Source: Dichetophora obliterata (lineage: Eukaryota > Arthropoda > Insecta > Diptera > Sciomyzidae). From it: a stretch of 64,000 nt of DNA. The notes beneath the pieces are model-generated. The model ran no database searches and was not told the DNA's origin. It worked only from the letters and a program-made list of their open reading frames with translations. The stretch's first letter is position 1; each line of letters begins with the position of its first letter. The position numbers and the translations under genes were made by a program. This document shows positions 45,164 to 57,688 of the stretch, piece by piece. The DNA lies in contig OY986439.1 in assembly GCA_963920525.1 (NCBI GenBank), positions 29,756,319 through 29,820,318 of the forward strand, read 5' to 3'.

Positions 45164-45961
45164 ACCTATAGTAATTAAGTCATGCGCACGTCGAACTGTC
45201 AGAATAGTTAAAAAGAAAACAACAAAAAAGAACAAATTAGTTGAGAAAATTAAAAAAAAAATTGCGCATGTAATGGAAAATTCAACATTTGTAAATGTAC
45301 ATATATATGTTATAGATGTTTGTTTTTTTTTTATTTCATGAAAATTCTTGCAAGTAGAAAAACAGCCAGCAAAAACTTTTCAAAACTGGAATGAAGAGAA
45401 AAATCGTACTCTTTTTTCTCTCTCACTTGCAAGTTTTTTTGGGTACACGAATGGATTTTTTGAAACAATTTGTAAAATTTGTACAAATTTTTAAAATCTT
45501 TTGAGTACGCGAACAAAGCTATTTTTGTCCAAAATATTGTCTTTTTACCCAAAAAATTACTCAAAAGTTGTTTTTGTTGTATAAATAAAATCAAGTAAAC
45601 ATTGCATTCCTTACTGCAGAAATAATAGTAGAATGCCTCGGCGTTATGAAAAATCGCCCAATGATTTTTTGGCAATTTTTAATTTTTTGTTTTGGGTCAT
45701 TTTTAATTTTTTTTTGGCGATTTTTCATTTTTATTAGGTATAATTTTTCAGTTTTTTTTGCAATTTTTAATATTTATACTTGTTGTTTTTAATTGTATAT
45801 GCATTTTTTAAATGTCACTTCGGAAAAAATTAAATTTCAATCGAACTTGAATCTACGTACGGTTTAGTTTCAATCAGGGAATGGGAAAAACCCGTTCTTT
45901 ATACGTAGCGCTACAAAAGTAAAAACCCCGCAATCGTACTTTTGCTTTATTTCCATATATA

Positions 45962-46099
45962 GGGGTGTTCACATTTCAAACCGCTCATCAAATCGTTTGT
46001 CAAATACAATAGAACAAAGTGAACTTTCCGTGGAATTCCCACATTGTTCTATATGATTTGACAAACGATTTGATGAGCGGTTTGAAATGTGAACAGCCC
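45962..46099. mobile_element. 138-bp MITE with 43-bp perfect-looking TIRs
   Basis: It begins GGGGTGTTCACATTTCAAAC, continues CGCTCATCAAATCGTTTGTC, and ends with the complement (…GTTTGAAATGTGAACAGCCC). No clear target duplication. Confidence 0.8.
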
Positions 46100-46131
46100 T
46101 TTTAGCTTTTAAACTTTAACATAAGCACAAC

Positions 46132-46310
46132 CAAGGTTCATTTATAAGGTTGTGGCACTTGAGAGAAATGCACTCTTTTTCCCGCCTTTGCTCGAACTGT
46201 CATTGTGATTTTCCTTGTTCTAAGCATTCATTTTCTTCATTTCTTTTCATCCATTCTGAAAGTTCGACCGAGCTCGCTCTCAAGTGCCACAACCTTATAA
46301 ATGAGCCTTG
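46132..46310. mobile_element. MITE family CAAGG..TTGTGGCACTTGAGAG, copy B
   Basis: Ends CAAGGTTCATTTATAAGG and (complement) CAAGGCTCATTTATAAGG pair. The interior, including TTTCTTTTCATCCATTCTG and ACTGTCATTGTGA, matches copy A inverted. Confidence 0.85.
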
Positions 46311-46319
46311 GCCATGCTA

Positions 46320-46794
46320 CATGATACAAAGAGCTACAGGTAAAGTATTCCCGGCGCAACAAACAAAATTTACTGCGCACCTCGTCATCGGTGCTCGTCA
46401 AATGTGACACTTGATGAAAACATTCAAAAGAAAATGTAGAAAAGTGACGAAGATAGCAAAAGGAAAACGAAAAAACAGTCAAAATTATGTCAAGCACATC
46501 AAGCAACGTAGCCGCTTTTTGTGTAAATCGGTAAAAAGGGGAAAAAGCACCCCTACAAAATATGCAAATTTTTCTTCACAAACAGTACTTAAAAATATAT
46601 ATACTTTATTTTGGACATGTGCTTTATATAACAATATTTATTTCATATCAGTAAAACAAGTTTTCATAAGGCATTTCAAAATCTTTATACCCTATGAATA
46701 AATTGTGACTACGTTTTAACCAAGGAGCACCTTGCACGTCACAGCAAAGATGGCGGACATGCGCAATACTTTATCTGTAGTTCTTTGTATCATG
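46320..46794. mobile_element. 475-bp element with CATGATACAAAG TIRs and perfect 9-bp duplication
   Basis: CATGATACAAAGAGCTACAG at the left pairs with CTGTAGTTCTTTGTATCATG at the right, and GTAAAGTATT follows on both. GCCATGCTA lies on both sides (46311-46319 and 46795-46803). A 9-bp duplication points to Mutator-like or foldback mobilisation. It is inserted at the edge of MITE copy B. The short frames within are not supported as genes. Confidence 0.85.
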
Positions 46795-46803
46795 GCCATG
46801 CTA

Positions 46804-48396
46804 TAGGTTGTACATTCGTTTGACGTTTTCTCACAAAAAGGAAGGTATACACCCGCAAAATTGAAGAGGAGAGAAAAAGAGTAGTTTTTTAATGACAAAA
46901 TATAGCTCAGTTGCCTAAATATCATACTTTTTCGTAGTACTAAATACCCAAAGATACATTTCACTACTGCTTTTTCTAATACGTTTTCCACAACTTATTT
47001 GTTTTTATTGCAAATTTTATTGAGTTCTTAAAAAGGTAATGGCAATGTTTTGTTGTGTAAATCAATACAGAAATAATAAAAAAATGAATACAGCACACAT
47101 AGCACAAAAAATTGTCAAATTTTATGAATATTTGTATAAATTTTTATCTTTGAATTTACAAATAGTAAAAGTCAGTCAGTTTAGAAAAAAATTTCATTGA
47201 AAATATGTTTTTAAAAATAGATTGAATGTTTTCGTAGCATTTTGCTTAAGTGTAAAAATAAAACTGAAGCTACAATAAGTAAGCCTACATACTGGAAGCT
47301 TTTTAGCGACGCCAGAATTTATATAAGTATACATGGCTGAAAAAGACCTCAGCTTGAGAGCTAATTTTGAGCATAATGAAATTGATTTGTAAGCATTTTT
47401 TAATGAGTTGTTACAGGAATGACATAAATTGTCCGGAATGACGAAATATTTTTTATTTTGAGATCGCAGGTATCAGAGATAACTAAAACACTTTTCCGCA
47501 CGTTTTTATCATATATTTGATAACTACTTTAATGTGATATACAAAATATTGGAAAAAAATGGAAAAAATTTTAAACTTTTAGCTGATCAGTTTTGGTTAA
47601 TAGCTTTCATTTTATTAAATTAAATAGTTGATTAACGCAACAAATATATTAAACTTAGAGTCAATTAAAAAAACGAACATGGATTTTTATTTATTAAATG
47701 AAAGATAAAACAGTAGGCTTTATTTAAATATAAAATATATTTTTGACACCTTAATTCTGCAAATTTTTGAGAAAATAACGGCTTTATCATTAACTAAAAG
47801 CAAAAGTAATATAAAATTGCTTACAAAATTAAAATTAATGCTTTATTTTATTTTATTTGTATTTTGTCTAATAGATAATTTAGTTATCTTTCAAATAAAA
47901 TTTCAATATTTTAGATCTATTAGATAATGGTAATGATATAGATATTTCACTGAACAGATATAGTTCTAAGCAAAAAATTTTAAAAATCGATAACTCGATA
48001 ACTAGTTGAGGTAACGTTTTTTTGTGCGACTTTTTTCTGAATTTTCTTTTGTTCGTGGCGCACCCTTTTGTTCAAATCGTGGCGCCCCAGTTATTGTAAT
48101 ATAGAAAATAGCAATATATCGAATAACTATTTTTTTAAAACAATTCAAAACGAAGCATTGAAACATAAATTTTTTCTGAGAAGACAACGAAACCCTGCTT
48201 GTCATTTATATTTGAGAGAGAATATATTTTTGTTAACATATTTACGGGTGTTGTCAAACGAATGGATAACCTATAATAATTAAATCATGAACGTGCATTG
48301 AAAATTTTTAAAAATTTTCTGTTCGGGTACTTTTTCAGATTTTTCATTGTTTTGCGTGAGAATTTTATCTTACTCTTAAAAAATTCTTACTGGTAA
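46804..48396. other. AT-rich stretch with a GGGGCGCC-type end
   Basis: At about 47985-48090 lies an inverted copy of the element end seen at 31875 and 34000 (TCGATAACTCGATAACTAGT, then TTCAAATCGTGGCGCCCCAG). Its partner was not found. The rest is AT-rich with no feature. Confidence 0.5.
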
Positions 48397-48404
48397 GTTT
48401 CTAC

Positions 48405-48619
48405 CATGGTAGAATTAGTGAAGGTATATGCATTTCAGACTGCTCTCTTTTTCTCATAGCCAGAATTGTCAAACTCAAGCATTTTGCTATTCTTGCCTAT
48501 TTTTGCTTTCTTATCGCATTCTCATCGTTTTCAGATTTTGTATGGGCTGTCAACTTCGTTTTGACAGTTCCGGCAGTCTGTCTCTCCGAAACGCATCTAC
48601 CTTCTCTAATTCTACTATG
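48405..48619. mobile_element. MITE with CATGGTAGAA ends, copy 2 (8-bp duplication)
   Basis: It begins CATGGTAGAATTAGTGAAGG and ends with the near complement (CCTTCTCTAATTCTACTATG). GTTTCTAC flanks both sides perfectly (48397-48404 and 48620-48627). It shares GCAGACTG-, TTTTGACAGTTCCGGCAG-type interior words with copy 1. Confidence 0.88.
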
Positions 48620-48627
48620 GTTTCTAC

Positions 48628-49655
48628 TGATAAAGTACGCGAACAGACCTAATATAAAAAATATATACACTAAACTAACGGTACAGTTAAAAAATTTTTG
48701 TGAAGTGATTTATTGAACTTTTGAACAAAAAAAAAAAAAAGTTGAATGAAATATATTTTTGAACAGCGAAGATATTTGCATCGAAAGTCGAAACTTTGAT
48801 TTTCATATCGTTTTTTTTCTCATTCTTAGTTAACGATGTTTTATGAAAATCTCGTTTTTCTAAATATTTCTAAAATTTTAAAGGAAAGTGTTTTTTTGTC
48901 AAAATGACAAAATTTTTTTAAAATAAAATTAACGAAAAACTCATATAGTAAAAAGTATTATAATAACAAAATAACCATTAGAAGAAAAATGTCGAAGAGG
49001 GCGAGAAAAAACTGGGTATGAAACAATTTAATCTAGGACGCACTCAATTATATACCAAATTTAAACAGTGAAATCCGTTGAGCCGTTTAGATTTGTATAA
49101 AGGCCAAACAAACAAACAGAAAATGAGTTTTACTACTACAGATAAGGATTTTCGCTGCTTTGAATTAATTCGGCTGTGAACGGTTGAGAACGTGCTTTTT
49201 CCAAGATCATTGGATTTTACACTAATTTTTTATTACAATATATTTATATGTATATCTATTTTTCACTTAAATATATTGATCTAGTTCCCTGACCTTTTTA
49301 CAAGATCATTGCTTTTAGCACTCACTTTTTTACGATATTTCTATTTTACGCTTAAAAACAAAGATCTAGTTCGAAAATGAGCCAAGATCTTATCTTCTAC
49401 CAAGATCATTGTTTTTTGCATTTAATTGTTTATTTTGCGCATATAATAAAAAATATAGAAAAGTTAAAAATGAGGTAACCTTTATCGGTCCCTTACTTCT
49501 AGAAACGAATAAGTTCTTTGTGTGTAAATTTTACACACTTTTTTCAGGAGCAATCGATGAATGAAATGCATGCAATCTTCTAGTTAGAAGTAATTAATTA
49601 TTCATTATTTTATTCAATTAAAAAAAAAATATTTTCAAATCGATTAATCGAGTAA
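48628..49655. other. AT-rich stretch with diverged AAGATCATTG words
   Basis: The word AAGATCATTG recurs near 49203, 49302 and 49400 with similar spacing (about 99 bp), a probable decayed tandem repeat. Related words reappear near 52500 and 55440. Confidence 0.45.
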
Positions 49656-50482
49656 AAAAATCTATATACAAAAAAAGTGGATGCATGTATTTGGGTATGT
49701 AAGTATATCACGTATAGACTCAATAACCGCTGAACCGATCTTTATGGAATTTTCAGGGAAATTGAAACACCATCTTGAGAGTGCTCCTGGTGAGTGAGAG
49801 TTTGGTGTCGATTGGACAAGGGGGCGTGGTACCCCATACAACCCAAATTTATGCTATCGCCCACAAATCATACAAAATGCAATATATCGGACGGTTTTAA
49901 TCGGAAAAAAACTAAAATTTTGTTTAGATTGTTACTATCGGCAACTGTACTAAAAATGGGCGTGATCGAATTTTATCTACGCCTACTTTTTCGAAATCAT
50001 GCCAACTATACAAATTTTGATAGTAAACTATATCTGTGGTCACAAGGAATAATGACTAAACTCAAAATATCGTAAAAAAGCGATTTGGAATTTACTTTAT
50101 TGTTAATTTTTGGAAGCATGCAGATATCCATTTTTTGCCCAGAATTGATCATCACTTATGTATGCATGTATTTTGTTTGTAAAAGTTCATTTATTTAAAA
50201 AAATGGGTCGTAATTCGTGCAATTAAAATATCGTTTTTTACGATACTTTGAGTTTAGTCGTTATTCCTTGTGACCACAGATAAATATAAATGTTGCAACG
50301 CCCACTTTGTTGCCACACCAAAAAATTAATGGAACTTCTATATATAAGATGGTTTTGATCGAATAAAACTAAAATTTGGTAGTTTAGTCATGCTAATCAT
50401 GCTAATTCCTGAAATGTTCACGTTTTGATAATGAAAATTGGTGTGAAGGTGCAATGGGACTGAGTAGCGATCACTATATATA

Positions 50483-50793
50483 TTAGGGCGGGTCAATTTG
50501 TATGGACGAATTTTTTGGAGGTCTGGCTCAGCGAAATTCGTAAAATACATGTAATTTCAAGACTTTTTCTCCACTACAGCATATACAAATTCTGAAAAAA
50601 AGCTGTGCGGACTTTCGTAAATAGATTTTGTTCTCAATTATAAAATATGAATGTATGAATGTATGTGTATGAATCTATTTACGAAAGTCCGCACAGCTTT
50701 TTTTCAGAATTTGTATATGCTGTAGTGGTGAAAAAGTCTTGAAATTACATGTATTTTACGAATTTCGCTGAGCCAGAATTTGACCCGCCCTAA
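50483..50793. mobile_element. Palindromic MITE with TTAGGGCGGGTCAA ends
   Basis: TTAGGGCGGGTCAA at the left and TTGACCCGCCCTAA at the right begin arms of about 140 bases that pair almost perfectly around a loop near 50640. Shared words include TGTATATGCTGTAGT and AAAGTCCGCACAGC. TA lies outside both ends. Confidence 0.85.
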
Positions 50794-50865
50794 TATATAT
50801 ATATAAATATTACCACGCCTACTTTTCCTGCCCATCTATCTTTATAAAAAAAATTAATATATGTA

Positions 50866-51809
50866 CAGGGTTGTCAATATTCGAAGCGCCCATCTGGCAA
50901 CACTGTAACTTTCCGCAGTGATACCAAATCGACTAATGACATACCGCGTTTGAAGCGTCATTCCAAGCAAATGTTTACAATGGAACAGTACACGCCACGC
51001 GAACGCTCTAAAATTGTTGAAATTTACATTCAACAAAACAAGTCAATAGTGAAAACTCAACGTGCTTTCAAAAAATGAGCGATGAAGCTCATTTTCAGTT
51101 GAACGGAACGGTAAACAAACAAAATTGCCGTATTTATGCCACTGAAAATCCACAAGAGATTCAAGAGGTACCTCTTCACGATGCAAAAGTCACTGTTTGG
51201 TGCGGCGTTTGTGCTAAAATGCTCATTGGGCCGTTCTTTTTCGAAGATGATAATGGCCACAGAGTTACTGTCAATCAGGAGCGTTATCGCGATATGATAA
51301 ACAATTTTTTCATGCCAATCGTTCGTCGAAAGCGTATCAGGCACTACTGGTTTCAACAAGACGGCGCGCCACCACACACAAGCCACACTACAGTCGATTT
51401 TTTGAAGCAATTGTTCCCTGGCCGTTTGATGTCAAAAAATGGTGATTTCGATTGGCCGCCAAGATCACCAGATTTAACGCCTCCAGACTTCTTTTTGTGG
51501 GGTTATTTGAAATCAAAGGTTTACGTCAACAAGCCAAAGACCCTAGAAGAGCTGAAAACCAACATCCGTCAAGAAATAACCGCCATTCCCATCGAAATGT
51601 TGAAGAAAACCATGGAAAATGCTGCAAAACGGGCACAATATGTCGTAGAGGCCAATGGCGACCATTTACGAGATATCATATTCAAGAAATAATGTAAGCA
51701 AATCTACTTGAACCCAATTAAATGATATTCATGACGAACAGACAAAAAAATTGTGGTTTCTTTGATTTATTTAAAAATAAAATGGGCGCTTCGAATATTG
51801 GCAACCCTG
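50866..51809 (+). mobile_element. DD41D (rosa-type) element, internal deletion derivative
   Basis: CAGGGTTGTCAATATTCGAA at the left pairs with the right end (complement CAGGGTTGCCAATATTCGAA) with one mismatch over 27 bases. TA flanks both sides (50864-50865 and 51810-51811). The size, 944 bp, is about 350 bp short of an autonomous copy. It sits in TATG-rich Helitron-like DNA. Confidence 0.92.
50981..51692 (+). pseudogene. DD41D transposase with internal deletion
   Basis: Thirty-two N-terminal codons (MEQYTPRERSKIVEIYIQQN onward, 50981-51076) are joined out of frame at about 51075 to the catalytic half, an open frame to 51692. That half has MSDEAHFQLNGTVNKQNCRI with the first aspartate, YWFQQDGAPPHTS with the second, and PRSPDLTPPDFFLWG with the third. 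Forty-one residues separate the last two aspartates. The C-terminus ANGDHLRDIIFKK is complete. The DNA-binding region and linker, roughly 100 residues, are missing. It cannot act alone but its intact TIRs could be cross-mobilised. Confidence 0.9.
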
Positions 51810-53559
51810 TATGTATGTGTGTATATCGCGTAAAGACTCCGAAACCGCTGAACCAATTTTTATGAAATTTTCAGGGAAACGGTAGCAAAGTCTTGTGAAG
51901 TCTGGTACTGCTTTAAAAAAGGGGCGTGTCACCTTAAATAACCCTAAAATTTTCGCTATCAATTAGCTTTGGAATAATAGCATCGGAAATCGGTTTCGTG
52001 AAATTTTAGGAAGTTATTAAACGCATACCAAGGATGGTTCTTGCATTATAAAAGGGGGCGTGGCACTTCCAAAACACCCCAAATTTGCTATATCGAATAG
52101 CTTTGCAATTATAGATTGCACAGTCTCGGAATTCGGTATTCGACCACAATTTACACGTGCCGTTCCACTCATAGCATTTTATGGGCGTCGGGTTTCAGCT
52201 AGTTAAAAAAAATGAAAAATTGGGAAAATATCGAAACAAAAATTAGCAATAAAGCAGAAGAATAGTGACATAGGCGCGCCTAGATTATGGTATGTACATT
52301 TTACACACTAGAACCTATTAGGAAAATCTTTTCTGTAGGGTAGCAGCGACACCTAGCGTGACAAAACCGCGAAAACATAAATTTTCCATACGATTTTGAC
52401 ATTGAGCCAAAATCCTAGCTCGATTTGATAAACTTATAGTTAAGAAATATCAGCTTGAAGTTGAAAAGTGTGTAAAATTTACAGAAAGAACCGATTAAGG
52501 TTAAGATCATTGCTTTTTGTACTATTGCACAATGTCCACTATTTTGCACATTGTTGTTTTGTATATGAATCTTTTAAGGTGACTTTTAGTTTCTAAGTCC
52601 GAGAGGAATTGATTTTTTTTGATAAAAATGTTTTGTAACTTTATGAAAACTTTAAAACTTTATGTTTTTATCATAAAAATACTCTTCTATAACCGCATTG
52701 TAAAATTCGGCCTTTCTTTCGGTTTTAAAAGGTGTAAAAAACTTTAAATGTGTTTTTCTCAAAATTATGTTTTTGAAACTCATCCATAAAAAATCTCAAG
52801 ATCTACTCGATGGATTTTAAAAAACCAAAGTGCATATTCCATATATATAAAAATGGATGTATGTATGTGGTATTTTTTGGTAACGATTGGACGAGGGGGC
52901 GTGGTACCTCCCATACAAGCCAAATTTGCGCTATCGACCACAAACAAAAAAAAAAGGATATATATATATCAGACGGTTTCGATCGTAAAAACTAAGATTT
53001 AGTAATTTTGTTCAGATGGTTACTGTCGGCAACTGTACAAAAAATGGGCGGGGTCGTAATATAAATACGCCCACTTTTTCGAAATCGTGGCAATTCCGGA
53101 GTTCAACACATTTTTACAGTGAAACTTACTGTGTAGGTGCTCCAAGAGGCGGTCACTATGCATAAATGTTTTCACGCCCACTTTTACCGCCCACAAATCA
53201 ATATCTGTGTATATAAAAATGAATCGTGATTTGTTCGGATGCTTAAAACTTGAAAACGACTGGACCAAATTGGATATTTCCTTCTACGGGTTTGTTCGTA
53301 ACTGCACCCACAAATCAATAAAAATGCTATATTTTAGACGGTTTTGGTAGTATTATATTAAAATTTGGTAAATAAGTTCGTATGATAACCGTCATTAACT
53401 TCAATAAAAACGGGAGTGTTACACGTTATCTACGCATACTTTTAAGAAAATATCAAAATACTTCGAAACTATTGGTCCGATTGAGCTCAAATTTTGTAAG
53501 TGGCTTTTCTTTGCGAACGAAATAGTTTAAGAAGAAATGCCACACCCCCTTTTACCTCC

Positions 53560-55000
53560 CACAAATATATTCAAAATTTGTGTTATCGACTAGCTTTAAA
53601 GTTATGGGTCGCACAGCTGAGAAATTCGGTATTCGACCACAATTTAGACGTACCGTTTCAGTGATGAAATTTTATGGGAGTTAGACAAGGGGGAGGGGCA
53701 CCTCCCATACAACCCAAATTTGCGATATCGAATAGCTTTGAAGTTATAGGCCGCACAGCTTTGGAATTCAGTTTTTGACGTCAATTTTATTTTGATTTTA
53801 TTTACCTGATTTTATTTTATGGGCTTCGGACAGGGGGGCGTGACATCTCCCTTACAACCCAAATTTGCGATATCGTATTGCTTTGAAGTTATAGGTTGAC
53901 AGCGTAAGAATTCGGTATTCGACCTAAATTTATACATGCACTTTCAATACTTACATTTTGTCGGCGTAGGGCAAAGGGGAGTGGAACTTCCCATACAACC
54001 CAACTTTGTGCTATCAAATAGTTTTGGAGTTATAGGTCGCACAACTCCGGAATTCAGTATTCGACCTCAATGTACACATGCAGTTTCATTGATTTAATAT
54101 TATGTTCATTGGTAAGAGGGGCGTGGCACCGCCCATTTAACGTACATTTGCGATATCGAATATTATTGAAGTCATAGGTCGCAAAGCGTCAGAATTCCGT
54201 GCTCGACCTCAATTTATACATGCAGTTTCATTAATTACATTTTACGGGCATATGACAAGGGGACGTGAAACCTCCTATTTAACCCAAATTAGAGATATCA
54301 AATAGCTTTGGGGTTATAGGTCGCACAGTTTTTGAATTCAGTATTGGACCTCAATGTACACATGCAGTTGCATTGATTGCATTTTATGAGCGTTGATCAA
54401 GGGGGAGTGGCACCTCCCATACAACGAAAATTTGTGATGTCGAATAGCTTTGGAGTTCAAGGTCGCACAGCGTCGGAATTCAGTATTCGACCAAAATTTA
54501 CGCATGCAGATTTACTGTTAAAATTTTTTAGAGTTTGTCGGGGGGGCCTGACACCTTCAACTTAACCCAAATTTGCGATATCGAATAGCTTTGGAGTTAT
54601 AGGTAACTCAGCCTCGGAATTCAGTATTCGACTTCAATTTACACATGCAGTTTCATTAGTTAAATTTTATGGGCGTAGGTAAATGGGGAGTGGCACCTCC
54701 CATACAACCCTAATTTGTGCTATCGAATAGTTTTGGAGTTATATGTCGCACAGTTTTGGAATTCGGTAATAGACCTCCATGTACACATGCAGTTTTATTG
54801 ATTACATTCTATGAGCGGTTATCAAGAGGGCGTGGCACTTCCCATGCAACCCAAATTTGTTATATCGAATAGCTTTGTAGATATAGTTCGCAGTCTCGGA
54901 ATTCAGCATTCGACCTCAATTTAGACATGCTGTTTAACTGATATAATTTTTTGGGCGTTTGACAAAGGAGAGTGGCAGCAACGCGCCGGGTTCAGCTAGT
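53560..55000. repeat. Satellite array, about ten units of roughly 144 bp
   Basis: Each unit contains ACAACCCAAATTTGCGATAT, CGAATAGCTTTGGAGTTATA, GGTCGCACAGC, GGAATTCAGTATTCGACC, ACACATGCAGTTTCATTGAT, ATTTTATGGGCGT and a GGGGAGTGGCACCTCCC box. The word at the centre recurs near 53738, 53883, 54027, 54166, 54309, 54450, 54590, 54731 and 54873. Units differ by substitutions, so the array is old. Single units occur at 14540, 17385 and 52080. Confidence 0.85.
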
Positions 55001-55003
55001 TCT

Positions 55004-55590
55004 GTATAAAAACTAACACCGACTGAGCCTCTAGAAACATTCACTTTATATTTTTTTGTGCACAGACGCAATTTTGCAAAAAAAAAAAAATGAAAATTTT
55101 CGAAAATATTACTAAAACCCATTGAAATAAACAAAAAATTTAAAATTTTTTACGTTTGGTCGGTGGCCAGGCCTCTAATGAAGTGATCCCATTTTGAAAT
55201 TTTGCTTTGTCATTTTCAGTTTTTCCGGAAAATCATGGATGACCTAAAAATTAGCTTTTAGAAGACGCCTTCTTGTGACGCAAGGAATAACCAAAAGTGG
55301 TCAAACTTTATTTTTGTAATATCTGATACATACTTAAAAATGTACAGAAAAACTTTTTTGAATAAATATAATACTTTTCTTACAATATTAAATTTCAAAA
55401 CCTTAATTTTTTACGATTTAGAAAGTAAAGATCACCTTAACAAGATCATTGTTTTTTTTGCATTTATCTTTTTTATTTGCGATATTTTCTAGTTTTCTTC
55501 ATGGAAATGATTTAATTTCTTACAACTGCAGAAAAATAAATTGAATGACTTGAAATTAGCATTGATTTTCAATACTCTGCACTCTGAGTA
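55004..55590. other. AT-rich spacer
   Basis: An AAGATCATTGTTTTTTTTGC word near 55441 matches those around 49300. No gene seen. Confidence 0.4.
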
Positions 55591-55604
55591 TGAAATTGTC
55601 GGCC

Positions 55605-55676
55605 TTTGTAGTCTAGTGAAGAGTGCGCTAGGCTATCAAATCAGAGGTCCCCGGTTTGAATCCTGGTTCGGGCATG
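55605..55676 (+). ncRNA. tRNA-like pseudogene or SINE head
   Basis: TAGTCTAGTGAAGAGTGC resembles a Pol III A box and GGTTTGAATCC, 35 bases on, a B box. A T run (GGTTTTTTTCG) follows directly, like a Pol III terminator. The acceptor stem pairs poorly and no clean anticodon arm can be drawn, so it is not a working tRNA. It may be a tRNA-derived SINE start or pseudogene. Confidence 0.4.
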
Positions 55677-57688
55677 GTTTTTTTCGCTTTCTTTGTTCTT
55701 TCATACATTTAAGAATTATTAAAAAAAAGTCCACAGTTAAATTGTGGAAAATGTAGAATTATAGCACAGGAACAACTGAGGGCTGACAATGCTTGCCGAG
55801 GTTAAGTCTGCGGACAGAGTAAAAGCTGAAGCAGGCAGGCAGGCAGGTAGGTTTGCTTACTTGTCCCAGTGCGAGAAAACTCGCTTCATACGATTTCATA
55901 TAAACCTGCTCGTAGTGTGCAGAGTGGAAGCAGGCAGGTCAGATCAGATCAGATCAGGTTGTTGCGAGAAACCAGGCTGGCGCAGGTTTCTCGCAACTGA
56001 ATTTGTTCTTTTTTTGTTGTTTTTTTTTAATTTTTCAAGGAAACTGCGTTTTTGTATTATCTTTAGAATACAAAACCAATTACAACAAAAATATTCAACA
56101 AAAACAACGCGTTGAACGAAGCAAATATCAACAGCAGCGAGCGCGCACATGTTTATGTGAGTGTGAGGGTTGATTTTGGTGGGTATTGAGAAATTTGGTT
56201 AAAGTCGATTAAGATTGTGTTGTTGTTGGTGATAAGTTGTGCACGCAAAAATGATAGGTTAATATAATGGGCAATTGTTGGGCATGTAAGAAACAAAAGA
56301 AATGCATATAAAACAAATAAAACAATTTTTTAATATTTTGAACAGTAAAACCAGGGACTAATATGTTGGCTGCCCTCAAATTCCGAAATTCTTGGAATAC
56401 AAAAATCAAAAATATATTTAAAAAGCATTAATTTTAAAGTCATTCCAAATGAGATATAATGTTTTTATGATTTCTTTTTGTGTTCAAAATGCCAGAAACA
56501 GGCACTTTGCGGATTTTTGAAAAAAAAATCAAGTTTCACTAGCTAAAACTTTTTTCTTAGAATTTTGGTTTTTTTTTTAATTTTGTGCACAAAATAGCTC
56601 AAGACTATGCCTTAAGCATTATTGTTGTTATTGGTTAACTTTTTGCATTTTTGGATTTTTGAGAATTTTTTTCGTAAAAGTACTCAAACTCGACATTTTC
56701 AAAAGGGTACACTTCTATTAAAAAATTCAATAACGACCAAGTTCTTCAAATTAATGGCATAATTTTATGTATTTGTATTAAGTGTTGTTTCAGAAAATTG
56801 TTTAACAACATTCCATTGCAATTTTTTAAAATTTGGATTTTTACGATTTTTTTATTACAAGAAAGAAAATATAATTTTTTCGAAAAGTAAAATATTACAA
56901 CACTGGTAATTTTCATCCCATTTCCCCATGACACGTTGTAAAGGTATTTGAATCTGCTATTGATTAAAAGTATAAAATGATTTAATCAGTTTACAGAATT
57001 TTAATACACATTTTAATGACGAAACACCTCTTTTTCGCTCTTTATACCAATGTAATGAGATTAAATCGCAATGAGCCTTAATTTTTCGGTGTCCGATTTG
57101 GATAAAATTTCTGGAGATTTATCTCATCGGCAAATGGAACATTTCTAGCCACCGTAGGAAACGCTAATTTTAGTTTGAAAGTGGCACAACATATCGCACA
57201 CCCTCTTCAAAAGAGTCACAACTCAAAATGTTTACATATATACTTTTTCGTGTAAGACTATTTGTAGTGATCATATGCATAGGCTATTTTAATTTTGTAC
57301 ACATATTCTTACAGCCGTATTCATGAAAATATTTTAAAACAGCTTTCAAACGTTTTTTAGTTAAAATGCTTTTTAAAGTTAAAATACTCTTTAAAAACGT
57401 TGTATTCATAAACGAGTTGTAAGAGTCTTGTAGTTGAAGTGAGAATACTGATGCTTTAAAGTAGGAACAGTTGTAGTTTTCGTTTGTGACTTTGATAAAT
57501 AGAATGACAATTGCTTAAAAATTCAAAAAAGAAAAAAATAGGCTTGTGAATTTGATATATTGACAGGCATTTGTTTAAAATTTTGTTTACATTTGAATCA
57601 ACAACAGTGTTTCCATATTTTTTTTAAACTTTAATTATCAGAAAAAAATCTTAATTTTTTGTGAAAAAACTGGAACTAAAAAAATAAC

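Larger units (their letters stand above)
49656..55003. mobile_element. Helitron-like sequence block with internal satellite
   Basis: Starts of the type ATATACAAAAA-GGATGCATGTAT are followed by ACTCAATAACCGCTGAACCG and ATTTTCAGGGAAA (49660, 51800, 52840). Ends read GGGTTTCAGCTAGT (52190) or CCGGGTTCAGCTAGT (54990). The material between is G-rich-box satellite. No TIRs occur and the ends carry CTAG, so I favour a Helitron/Helentron-type non-autonomous family present as several joined copies. Two other elements are inserted (50483-50793, 50866-51809). Confidence 0.55.
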
